Of a DNA stretch of 19,845 bases, positions 1-6,157 are shown piece after piece. The translations under genes and the position numbers were made by a program. Source of the DNA: Caryophanales bacterium UBA5026 (GTDB lineage Bacteria; Bacillota_I; Bacilli_A; RF39; UBA660); the NCBI GenBank assembly GCA_002416285.1, contig DICM01000013.1, positions 1 through 19,845 of the forward strand, read 5' to 3'. Each line of letters opens with the position of its first letter. The stretch's first letter is position 1. The notes under the pieces were generated by a model. That model searched no databases. It saw only the letters and a list, made by a program, of their open reading frames with translations, and was not told where the DNA came from.

Positions 1-2
1 AT

Positions 3-962
3 TTAGGATTTTCAATTCCAGATAATTGGGCATTTGATCAATTTGCAACGATCACTGTTGGAACTGAAACAAATAAAATAGAAATTGATAAAGACGGATA
101 TTCCGGAAGAGATAGAGGTATTGGTTCAAGTGAACTTTCAGATATAGAAAAAGTATATAATAATCTTAAAGATTTATATAGATATTTAATTTCATATAAA
201 GGTGGAGGTATTAGGGAAGCAAATCTGTTGACCTTACAATATTTGCGACATTTAGCACCAAAGGATATTTATGGAAATGACGTCTTGACTACCGATTTAT
301 GGGCAATAATTGCTGGTCCTAGAGATTACCAACTTTGTATGATAATCGATACACTAACCTCTTTTAAAGAAGATGATTTTAGATTTAAAGATCCTAATAA
401 TAATGCAGTTTTGTATGATACATTACACTTCGCTGCAACAGTTAACGCCTTGTTATATAGTGTTATAAATCCTGAGTTCATTGATTTTGATAGTTTTATT
501 GATGACTACGCAGGATGGGCAGGAGATGCAATTACATTTGCAGAGGATGTAAAGAAACAATCGTTAAGTCAGGAACAAGCTGATACCCGAATTTGTAGTA
601 CAATTAGTAGTCATTTTGAACTAGATGATTATTATGCGGATGTTGATGCCGTCGTATTTGCAAATATGTTAAAAGAAGAAGAAATACCATTGCCAGAAAT
701 GTTTTTCAAATATTTTATGAGCAATAATTTAAGCACAGGAGAAAGTTATCTTAAAAAAAGAACTACAGAATTTTTAAGACTTATGGGAACATATAATACT
801 TTATTGCTTACCTGTGACAAAGTTATGAATTCGGATATATTTCCTTACGCAAAATTAAGAGACATGTTGGTTAAACCAGAAAGTGATTATAAAGAAGAAT
901 TTAAGATAGCAACTGTTGCTTTCCTAAAATTCGTGGGGAATGAGATACTTAGAGAATCCTAA
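3..962 (+). CDS. Unknown protein, 5'-truncated by the window edge
   Basis: The frame is open from base 3 to the stop at 960-962, giving 319 visible residues. The TTG at 228 has no ribosome binding site and sequence of the same character continues upstream of it, so the true start lies outside the window. I do not recognise the family. The visible part is acidic, soluble and probably mostly helical, with no membrane segment. Notable short motifs are DDYAGWAGDAITFAEDVKK near the middle and FELDDYYADVDAVVFANML some 30 residues later. A short spacer separates it from the membrane-anchored gene at 1048, which has its own promoter. An effector or toxin with a neighbouring immunity protein is one possibility, but nothing here proves it. 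Confidence 0.75.
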   Translation, partial: LGFSIPDNWAFDQFATITVGTETNKIEIDKDGYSGRDRGIGSSELSDIEKVYNNLKDLYRYLISYKGGGIREANLLTLQYLRHLAPKDIYGNDVLTTDLWAIIAGPRDYQLCMIIDTLTSFKEDDFRFKDPNNNAVLYDTLHFAATVNALLYSVINPEFIDFDSFIDDYAGWAGDAITFAEDVKKQSLSQEQADTRICSTISSHFELDDYYADVDAVVFANMLKEEEIPLPEMFFKYFMSNNLSTGESYLKKRTTEFLRLMGTYNTLLLTCDKVMNSDIFPYAKLRDMLVKPESDYKEEFKIATVAFLKFVGNEILRES

Positions 963-984
963 TATTAATTTTATTCTTAAAATA

Positions 985-993
985 TGATATAAT
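985..993 (+). promoter_or_regulatory. Extended -10 promoter for the gene at 1048
   Basis: TATAAT at 988-993 is preceded by TG one base upstream (985-986), an extended -10 element. The -35 region (TTAATT, 965-970, 17-bp spacer) is weak. A small inverted repeat AAGTG/CACTT (1004-1018) falls in the leader. Confidence 0.5.
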
Positions 994-1047
994 TAAGAGG
1001 ATGAAGTGTTTTTCACTTTGAAATTGTAGGAGGTGCTTTGTAGTAAT

Positions 1048-1629
1048 ATGAGAAAAAAATTATTGCTTATATTAATAAAGATTATTGCCCTAACTATTTT
1101 AGTTGTGTATTTAATAAATACTTTTAGTATAAATTTAAATTTGGATTTTGATTTATATCATGAAGACCATAGTACTCAAAAAGGTGAGGCATCATTATAT
1201 AAATATTCTGAAAAAAATTATTGTTTTTCAGATAATGAAAAACAAATGCTTTCAGATAGATTTAAAATACTAAATGTTTTTAATAATGAAATTTTTGAAG
1301 TTTCAGAATGCGGTGATTTAGGAATTTCCTTTAGTGTAAAAGACTATAAGTCGACGGGTGATATTTTTTTATATTCTACTTCATCTTTTGAAGATTTAAA
1401 AAAATGGATTGAATCTAGTAATTATAATGATAAAATTAAAATTTATGATACTTGGGTGGTTATTTCTGATGATGAGGGTGAAATTTGTTTTTATAAAAAT
1501 GAAAATAATTCTAATTTTAGAATGGTTTATATAACAAAACTTCCATATCGATACATGATTAGTGAAATTGATACGTATTCTCCGTTTGTAAAATATTTTT
1601 TAGAACTAAATCAGAAAAATGGAAATTAG
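1048..1629 (+). CDS. Small membrane-anchored hypothetical protein
   Basis: 193 residues. I chose ATG 1048 because the ribosome binding site TAGGAGGT (1026-1033) covers the upstream GTG at 1033. The N terminus is basic (MRKK) and followed by a hydrophobic stretch at about residues 4-26, a signal anchor. The remaining ~165 residues are polar, rich in Asp, Glu, Asn and aromatic residues, with four cysteines, and should face outside the cell. No family is recognised. It has its own promoter and a strong terminator, so it is a monocistronic unit inside the element. Downstream of a large unknown gene, a single-pass surface or immunity protein is conceivable, but this is inference only. Confidence 0.7.
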   Translation: MRKKLLLILIKIIALTILVVYLINTFSINLNLDFDLYHEDHSTQKGEASLYKYSEKNYCFSDNEKQMLSDRFKILNVFNNEIFEVSECGDLGISFSVKDYKSTGDIFLYSTSSFEDLKKWIESSNYNDKIKIYDTWVVISDDEGEICFYKNENNSNFRMVYITKLPYRYMISEIDTYSPFVKYFLELNQKNGN

Positions 1630-1652
1630 AAAATAAAATTTTCTAATTTTTT
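1625..1652 (+). terminator. Intrinsic terminator
   Basis: Perfect 10-bp inverted repeat (1625-1634 / 1638-1647) with a three-base AAA loop, followed by a T-rich tail. It overlaps the stop codon of the membrane-anchored gene. Confidence 0.85.
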
Positions 1653-1692
1653 CTTTTATTTTTCAATAACCAATCCCTTGGAATCGTTGGAG

Positions 1693-1723
1693 TTGATTTT
1701 TTTTTATAATCATATGGTATACT
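1693..1723 (+). promoter_or_regulatory. Probable sigma-A promoter of the HEPN gene
   Basis: Extended -10 TGgTATACT (TG at 1715-1716, hexamer 1718-1723) with TTGATT at 1693-1698; the 19-bp spacer is long. Transcription would start near 1730, leaving a leader of only ~11 bases before ATG 1741. Confidence 0.5.
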
Positions 1724-1740
1724 ATTTCTAGGTGATAATG

Positions 1741-2922
1741 ATGCAACAATATAAAGTTAAAGTTAAAATACTTGTAATGGGATTTCCATCACTTGTTGAA
1801 AAATATGAAGTAGATGGATTTACTCTAAAACAATCCCAAATTGATGAAAATGAATTGAATGATTCTTTAATGAGTGAAGAATTCGATACTAGGGGTTACA
1901 TTTATAATGTTTCTTTTCAACTAGTTGGAGATAGCAAACTGCTGTACAACTACTTTGAAAGTATAGATTATTATCCACTTGATGTTTTGGATGCAAATGA
2001 GGATGATGATCTTAAACCCTTAAGAGAGAAAATAGCTAATGCACTTTTTAAAAATGAAGTGATAGTGCAAGATATTAATTGTTTAGCAAGAAAATTGAGA
2101 TTAACCTATAATATTGCTGTAAGCTTTCCTTTAAAAAAATTATTTATTTATGACAAGAATAATATACAGATAAGTGAAAGTATGATTATTTCTTCTATAC
2201 CAGCTAGACATAAATTGGAAAATATCAATGCTACTGATTTTACAAAAAAAAGTAGACTGAAATTAAATATGAAGTGTATTGAAGAAATCGAGAAACAAAA
2301 CGTCAATTTTAAAATAGCAATGGAGTTTTTCTATAATTCATTTGATTTAGAAAATATAAATATTAAGTTTGTTTTATTATTTAGTGCTTTAGAATCCCTT
2401 TTTAACCTTAGAAATATAAATGGTAATAGTGTTTTAAAGGATAAATTAAATTTTAAAGATGAATCAGAAGGGGATAAACTTACAACAATTATTTCTGTTT
2501 TGAGTAGTAAATTTCTTTTTTATGATTCTGATGAAAAAACAAAGGAGAAGGAAGAACGAATTAGATATTTATATAAAAAAAGAGGTGCATACATTCATGG
2601 TAATAGCAAATTAAAAATTAGTATAGCTGATGAAAATGAACTTAGAGAATATGTTAGAGAAATTTTGATATTATATTTTTTAATATGTGCGGGTATAAAG
2701 CTTCAAAAGAAAGAAAATATGGCCAGAAGAATTTTAATTGACATATATGTTGATCAAAAAATATCTATAAATAGTAAAATTGAAGCAATTTCATTAAGGA
2801 GTACTACTCATGAGGAGTCATATCAAAAATGTATGCATATGTTAAACGAGAATCTTGAAACTGGTAAGTTAGAGGTTACTGAGATTGTTAACGGGTATAT
2901 AACCAAACTTCACGAAAAGTAG
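1741..2922 (+). CDS. ApeA-like HEPN-domain protein (probable defence RNase)
   Basis: 393 residues. ATG 1741 is preferred: AGGTG (1730-1734) lies too close to ATG 1738 and covers GTG 1732. The N-terminal ~200 residues are an unassigned mixed domain. The C-terminal part looks like an ApeA-like HEPN domain: a helix with ALESLFN (about 216-222), then an acidic or basic linker, then RGAYIHG, giving the HEPN motif Rx4H with Arg281 and His286, followed by a long hydrophobic helix. Known: HEPN proteins with an Rx4-6H motif are usually metal-independent RNases, and ApeA-type HEPN proteins act in anti-phage abortive infection. No antitoxin or partner nucleotidyltransferase is adjacent; the gene has its own promoter and terminator. 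Inferred: stand-alone defence cargo of the skin-like element. The family call is by motif and fold pattern, so moderate. Confidence 0.7.
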   Translation: MQQYKVKVKILVMGFPSLVEKYEVDGFTLKQSQIDENELNDSLMSEEFDTRGYIYNVSFQLVGDSKLLYNYFESIDYYPLDVLDANEDDDLKPLREKIANALFKNEVIVQDINCLARKLRLTYNIAVSFPLKKLFIYDKNNIQISESMIISSIPARHKLENINATDFTKKSRLKLNMKCIEEIEKQNVNFKIAMEFFYNSFDLENINIKFVLLFSALESLFNLRNINGNSVLKDKLNFKDESEGDKLTTIISVLSSKFLFYDSDEKTKEKEERIRYLYKKRGAYIHGNSKLKISIADENELREYVREILILYFLICAGIKLQKKENMARRILIDIYVDQKISINSKIEAISLRSTTHEESYQKCMHMLNENLETGKLEVTEIVNGYITKLHEK

Positions 2923-2957
2923 AACACAACTATTAAACAATAGTTGTGTTAGTTTTA
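2923..2957 (+). terminator. Intrinsic terminator after the HEPN gene
   Basis: Perfect 12-bp inverted repeat (2923-2934 / 2939-2950) with loop AAAC, immediately after the stop; the T tract is short (TTTT at 2953-2956). A second hairpin with 8-bp arms (2960-2967 / 2980-2987) follows. Confidence 0.75.
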
Positions 2958-3025
2958 AACAAATGATTTTATTACTTTTATCATTTGCAATCAGAAATCG
3001 GATATGTTATTTTGTTTGCTATTAC

Positions 3026-3054
3026 TTGTAATCATAATGTATTTATGATATTCT
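3026..3054 (+). promoter_or_regulatory. Promoter of the prepilin-like gene with an internal palindrome
   Basis: TTGTAA (3026-3031), 17-bp spacer, TATTCT (3049-3054) with TGa before the -10. The spacer contains a perfect inverted repeat ATCATAA / TTATGAT (3031-3037 / 3043-3049, loop of five), well placed to bind a dimeric repressor or activator. No regulator can be named. Confidence 0.55.
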
Positions 3055-3106
3055 AAATAAGAATAAAGATGCTAAAGCTAAGCATATTAAAAAGGGAGAT
3101 GTAGTT

Positions 3107-4777
3107 ATGAAACAAAAAGGATTTACATTAATTGAATTACTAGCGGTTATTGTTATTTTGGCAATCATTGCACTTATCGCAACGCCAATGATTTTAGGAG
3201 TTATTGATAGTGCGAAGAAAGGTGCTGCAGAAAGTAGTACTTATGGTTATATAGATGCAATCGAAAAATCAGATTTACAAGATATGATTGATACTGGAAA
3301 TTATCAAACCAAAAAGAATGGAACGTATGATTTAGATGGTATTGGAACAGTAAATTACAAAGGGAATAAACCAGTTTCTATTTGTGTAGTAATAAAAGAT
3401 GGAAGTGTCGAATCAGGAACATTCAAGTTTGACTCTTATATTGTTGAATACAAAGAGAAGAAGGCAAAAGTGAATAGTACTTTAAAAGAAATAACTTGTG
3501 AAGCAACTGCAAGTGATTCTGCATTTAATTCAGCAAAAGGAGTGAATGCTCCACAATTAAGTGAAGGAATGACCCCAATCAAATGGGATAGTAATAATAA
3601 TGAAATTGCAACAACAGTAGAAGATCCAGAATGGTATGATTATAGTAATCAAAAATGGGCAAATGTGAAAACAAAAGATGGCTCATACTGGGTATGGATT
3701 CCAAGATATGCTTATAAGATTACAAGTGGATATCATTCAAGTACAACAGGTTCTATTGATGTTAAATTTCTAAAAGGTACAAGTGATGAAGCGGTCGACG
3801 GAACAGGAATCAAAACATCAGGATACGTAGCAGGAACAAATGATACATCCATGAATTACTTCACGCATCCAACATTCCAAAATGATATTAATCAAACTGG
3901 ATTTTGGGTAGCAAAATTTGAACCAACAGCAGCAGAAGGAGTAGCTAACGGATATTATTCTGATTGGACCTGCCCAGTAGCCGGAGATAATGTTTCAACA
4001 AAGACTATTAAGGTAGTACCAAGTTCTAATTCATGGAGATGTATGAGTATAGCCAATGCCTATAAGGCAAGTTTAGCAATGAAAGACAATTCAACCTATG
4101 GATGGACAGCGTCTAGTGTTGACACACATATGGCAACAAATTTAGAATGGGGAGCAATTTATTATTTAACATTATCAATATATGGAGCAAATACCAATGA
4201 AGTGTATATTAATAATAATCAAAATTATATAACAGGATGTGCAGGAGATACAGCTAGTGCAGGAGAGTCAAACACTACAACTTGTAAGAATCCCTATGAT
4301 AGTGAAATTGGAGTAAAAGCAAGTACGACATGGAATATCACAGGAGTCTATGACATGAGTGGTGGAGCATGGGATAGAACGATGGCAAATTATAATAACC
4401 TCTTAACAAGTAGTGGATTTACAATAGAAGAATATGATAGTATACCAAATACACATATTACGAAATATACAACACCTACAGCTAATCTATTAAATAATAT
4501 TGGAATGGATTATGATGCAACGGTATATGGAGATGGAATTTATGAAACGAGTACCGGAGCTAACAGGTATAATGGAACAGTTTGGAGTGGTACAGGCCAG
4601 GGAGGATGGGATGTAGAATATAGCTACTTACCACGTACCTCTAGCCCATGGTTTGTTCGTGGTGGCAGTGTCTATCTCAATGAAACGTCGCTTGCGGGGC
4701 TGGGTGGTTATAGCCATACTATTGGTGGTGCGGGTACTCATATTTCATTCCGTCCAATTGTATCAGTTATAAAATAA
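3107..4777 (+). CDS. Prepilin-like surface protein with a lectin/FGE-like, possibly hypervariable C terminus
   Basis: 556 residues; ATG 3107 has AAAGGGAG at the right distance. The N terminus carries the type III signal KGFTLIELLAV with Glu at mature position 5, followed by the hydrophobic pilin helix (to about residue 30), so a prepilin peptidase should process it and it should be assembled or anchored at the surface. Residues ~35-135 form a pilin-like headgroup. From ~185 there are motifs such as YWVWIPRYAYKI, GFWVAKFE, DMSGGAWDRTM and WFVRGGS...FRPIV, which resemble the C-type-lectin/formylglycine-generating-enzyme-like fold; this fold call is inference. The last ~45 codons (from 4631) are about half G+C and use GGT, GTC, CTC, GCG and TCG codons, unlike the GGA/ACA-rich remainder. 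No other pilus gene is near, so it may be an orphan adhesin. Confidence 0.75.
   Translation: MKQKGFTLIELLAVIVILAIIALIATPMILGVIDSAKKGAAESSTYGYIDAIEKSDLQDMIDTGNYQTKKNGTYDLDGIGTVNYKGNKPVSICVVIKDGSVESGTFKFDSYIVEYKEKKAKVNSTLKEITCEATASDSAFNSAKGVNAPQLSEGMTPIKWDSNNNEIATTVEDPEWYDYSNQKWANVKTKDGSYWVWIPRYAYKITSGYHSSTTGSIDVKFLKGTSDEAVDGTGIKTSGYVAGTNDTSMNYFTHPTFQNDINQTGFWVAKFEPTAAEGVANGYYSDWTCPVAGDNVSTKTIKVVPSSNSWRCMSIANAYKASLAMKDNSTYGWTASSVDTHMATNLEWGAIYYLTLSIYGANTNEVYINNNQNYITGCAGDTASAGESNTTTCKNPYDSEIGVKASTTWNITGVYDMSGGAWDRTMANYNNLLTSSGFTIEEYDSIPNTHITKYTTPTANLLNNIGMDYDATVYGDGIYETSTGANRYNGTVWSGTGQGGWDVEYSYLPRTSSPWFVRGGSVYLNETSLAGLGGYSHTIGGAGTHISFRPIVSVIK
4631..4755 (+). other. GC-rich C-terminal cassette inside the prepilin-like gene
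   Basis: By hand count about 65 of 125 bases are G or C, against roughly a third in the rest of the gene. Many codons end in T or C (GGT, TAT, AAT, AGC, CAT, ACT, ATT). It codes the segment ending SFRPIV. This is what a variable region of a diversity-generating retroelement, or a cassette spread by gene conversion, would look like; no reverse transcriptase or template repeat is in the window. Confidence 0.5.
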
Positions 4778-4894
4778 TAACTATACTATGTAAATCAAGG
4801 TAAAAAAAGAAAGAAAAAGATGAAAGTATATAAAATAAATATAAATTGAATGAAAAAGGTACTAAAACTATATAAAAACTAAATGAAAAATAAT

Positions 4895-4923
4895 CTTGAC
4901 TTAAATCTGTCAAGTGATAAAAT
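4895..4923 (+). promoter_or_regulatory. Sigma-A-like promoter with overlapping palindrome
   Basis: TTGACT (4896-4901), 16-bp spacer, TAAAAT (4918-4923). The arms CTTGAC / GTCAAG (4895-4900 / 4909-4914) form an inverted repeat over the -35 box, a plausible operator. Confidence 0.5.
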
Positions 4924-4937
4924 ATAGTAGAATGTTA

Positions 4938-4966
4938 AAAGTGTGCAAAAAGGGCACGCTTTTTTA
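4938..4966 (+). terminator. Intrinsic terminator
   Basis: Nine-base-pair stem (4938-4946 / 4954-4962, one G-U pair), loop AAAAAGG, then a T run. It lies only ~35 bases after the expected start of the 4896 promoter, and could also end readthrough from the prepilin-like gene. Confidence 0.75.
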
Positions 4967-5033
4967 TTGGATTTTAATAAAAAACAAAAAAGCCAAATAA
5001 AACCAAATAAGACCATTAAAAACCAAAAATCGC

Positions 5034-5062
5034 TTGCAAAAAACCAGTCAAGTGTTTATAAT
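5034..5062 (+). promoter_or_regulatory. Strong sigma-A-like promoter
   Basis: TTGCAA (5034-5039), 17-bp spacer, consensus TATAAT (5057-5062). Expected start near 5069. The transcript meets a hairpin AACACAA / TTGTGTT (5084-5090 / 5103-5109) followed by a T run, with a Shine-Dalgarno-like GGGAGG (5091-5096) in its loop. Confidence 0.65.
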
Positions 5063-5083
5063 TGGTAAAATAGCAGTTTTTGT

Positions 5084-5114
5084 AACACAAGGGAGGTATT
5101 CTTTGTGTTTTTTT
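5084..5114 (+). promoter_or_regulatory. Terminator-like hairpin with a Shine-Dalgarno sequence in its loop
   Basis: Seven-base-pair stem (5084-5090 / 5103-5109) followed by TTTTT. GGGAGG (5091-5096) lies in the loop and the possible TTG start (5103) in the 3' arm. The arrangement could be an attenuator in which translation and termination compete. Confidence 0.4.
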
Positions 5115-5195
5115 GTTAGGGGGAATGTAGAAAAAAATAGAGACAAAATAAAATTAATAGAAAGAGAGGTTCAAAATGTAAGTGAATATGAATGA
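5103..5195 (+). CDS. Possible 30-residue leader peptide
   Basis: TTG 5103 lies six bases after GGGAGG (5091-5096) and opens a 30-codon frame ending with TGA 5193-5195. The product would begin MCFFVRGN and end in a charged helical stretch. It lies between a strong promoter and a terminator (5222-5267), so the transcript would carry only this frame. Short length and a TTG start make it uncertain; the RNA itself may be the product. Confidence 0.25.
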   Translation: MCFFVRGNVEKNRDKIKLIEREVQNVSEYE

Positions 5196-5221
5196 GTAAT
5201 AAGTGTATATTTAGTGAAACT

Positions 5222-5267
5222 AAGGTACCATGGAATAAATGAAAAATAATATTCTTGGTACTTTTTT
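5222..5267 (+). terminator. Intrinsic terminator of the ~200-nt transcript
   Basis: Stem 5222-5230 / 5256-5264 built around GTACCA/TGGTAC, loop of 25 bases, then TTTTTT. It would end the transcript started near 5069. Confidence 0.55.
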
Positions 5268-5310
5268 GCTCTTTTTGTTATAACAGATGTTAGTACAAAT
5301 GTTATAACGA

Positions 5311-5396
5311 ATGTATGACATTGGCCGAAAATCCTATAAAAACGGCAAAAAGTTGTATGAACAAATGGATGACACCATACCTCTATGTATGACATT
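5311..5396 (+). repeat. Two direct copies of ATGTATGACATT
   Basis: Perfect 12-base direct repeats at 5311-5322 and 5385-5396, 74 bp apart. A diverged GATGACACCAT lies between. They may be protein-binding sites upstream of the small genes. Confidence 0.4.
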
Positions 5397-5424
5397 TGAA
5401 AAGTGCAATATCCTTTGTTTTTAG

Positions 5425-5458
5425 GGCTAAATACCCACTGGGTATTTGTATGTCAGCC
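5425..5458 (+). repeat. Strong bulged hairpin
   Basis: AAATACCC / GGGTATTT (5429-5436 / 5440-5447) is a perfect 8-bp stem with loop ACT. GGCT / AGCC (5425-5428 / 5455-5458) can extend it by four pairs with a 7-base bulge on the 3' side. No T tract follows, so it is not a terminator; an RNA structure or operator is possible. Confidence 0.5.
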
Positions 5459-5557
5459 ACAGTTATCCTGCTAAAAAATCATACACGAGTTGGTACCTTA
5501 AATTAGTTTTAATTTGTACTTATAGGATAGTAAAATTTAAGAAAGGAGGAGATTATT

Positions 5558-5734
5558 ATAACCGAAGAAAAAGCAATTGTTAAAGCACGTATCGATAAAC
5601 ATCTATACAAAGTATTTAAAGAAGTATTAAAAAGAAAAAATAAAAATATTCAAACAATCATCGTAGAAAAAATCAAAGAATTTATTTTAGATAATATAGA
5701 ATTATTAAATGATGATTCAAAAAATAAAAGATGA
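5558..5734 (+). CDS. Small ribbon-helix-helix-like protein with ATA (or ATT) start
   Basis: 58 residues. A strong ribosome binding site AAAGGAGGA (5542-5550) is followed by ATT ATT ATA ACC GAA in frame; no ATG, GTG or TTG exists between the upstream stop (5531-5533) and this site, so initiation must use ATA 5558 (8 bases after GGAGG) or ATT 5555. The product, reading TEEKAIVKARIDKHLYKVF and continuing with two helices, has the layout of a ribbon-helix-helix DNA-binding domain: a short strand VKARIDKHLY, then helix-turn-helix with KNIQTIIVEKI. Ribbon-helix-helix proteins usually bind DNA as dimers. Its place just upstream of the recombinase suggests a regulator or accessory factor of the element. 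A terminator follows at once. The function is inferred from fold pattern only. Confidence 0.55.
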   Translation: MTEEKAIVKARIDKHLYKVFKEVLKRKNKNIQTIIVEKIKEFILDNIELLNDDSKNKR

Positions 5735-5764
5735 AAGTGAAATAGAAAATGTTTCACTTTTTCT
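5734..5764 (+). terminator. Intrinsic terminator
   Basis: AAAGTGAAA / TTTCACTTT (5734-5742 / 5752-5760), loop of nine, followed by TT and a T-rich tail, directly after the stop of the ribbon-helix-helix-like gene. Confidence 0.75.
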
Positions 5765-5828
5765 ATTACTATTTAACTAATAGGATTTTTTTATACGAAT
5801 ATAATTTTAGTAACAGGGGGTGTTTTGA

Positions 5829-6032
5829 ATAGAGATAATTTTAAATTATCCAACAGAAAGTCAAGGTATAGAAAAATTAGAAGAAAAAATTGCTCAATTT
5901 AAAGCAACTTTAATTATGGAAACAGTAAAACAATTATCGGTAGACGAAAAAGATAAAATTAAAATACTGGATAAAATCATAGAACAATATAAAAGTAAGG
6001 ACTTATGTGTATCTTTAAATGAAACAAATTAA
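5829..6032 (+). CDS. Small helical protein with ATA start, upstream of the recombinase
   Basis: 67 residues. GGGGGTG (5816-5822) lies six bases before ATA 5829; an in-frame TGA at 5826-5828 rules out any earlier start, and the first ATG (5918) lacks a suitable site and would remove the first 29 residues. The product begins with a hydrophobic patch IEIILNYP, then is a charged, mostly helical, coiled-coil-like protein (KLEEKIAQFKATLIMETVKQ and so on). No family is recognised. In C. difficile the skin element encodes a small recombination directionality factor near its recombinase; this gene, or the one before it, is a candidate by position only. Confidence 0.5.
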   Translation: MEIILNYPTESQGIEKLEEKIAQFKATLIMETVKQLSVDEKDKIKILDKIIEQYKSKDLCVSLNETN

Positions 6033-6058
6033 AGAATCTTCACTAAGTCCTTTTCTTA
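5997..6058 (+). terminator. Possible terminator with a long loop
   Basis: AAGGACTTA / TAAGTCCTT (5997-6005 / 6044-6052) is a perfect 9-bp repeat with a 38-base loop, followed by TTCTTACATATTTT. The 5' arm lies within the end of the small ATA-start gene. The long loop makes it weaker evidence than the other terminators. Confidence 0.4.
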
Positions 6059-6157
6059 CATATTTTAATTTGTTTGATTTTGTGAATCATGTTGAATAAA
6101 ATTCAAATGAGAGTTAGAATACAACCAATTACAAGAAAGAAGAGAAGGTGAATTAGA

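Larger units (their letters stand above)
4778..5557 (+). other. 780-bp regulatory stretch with two promoter-terminator units
   Basis: No long gene is convincing here. The stretch holds two sigma-A-like promoters (4896-4923 and 5034-5062), each followed very soon by a terminator-like hairpin, a possible 30-residue reading frame (5103-5195), a terminator at 5222-5267, two copies of GTTATAAC (5277-5284, 5301-5308), two copies of a 12-base repeat, and a hairpin at 5425-5458. Small regulatory RNAs or leader RNAs are the likeliest content. Confidence 0.5.

Noticed and set aside
228..962. Start of the first gene at TTG 228
   Set aside because: The frame is open to the left edge and there is no ribosome binding site at 228; the gene is cut by the window instead.
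5171..5395. Reverse-strand frame of 74 residues
   Set aside because: Low-complexity product rich in Tyr, Phe and His, no ribosome binding site, and it lies across a terminator and repeats.
5311..5424. Forward 37-residue frame starting MYDIGRKSYK
   Set aside because: The residues look coding-like, but there is no ribosome binding site and the start falls on one copy of the 12-base repeat; left out as unsupported.
5222..5500. T-box-like GGTACC motifs
   Set aside because: The two GGTACC occurrences lack the full T-box antiterminator sequence and there is no downstream amino-acid gene.
6091..6125. Sigma-E promoter for the recombinase
   Set aside because: A GAATAAA and an AATACAAC can be seen, but spacing is 17 instead of about 14 and the -10 fits only six of eight positions.
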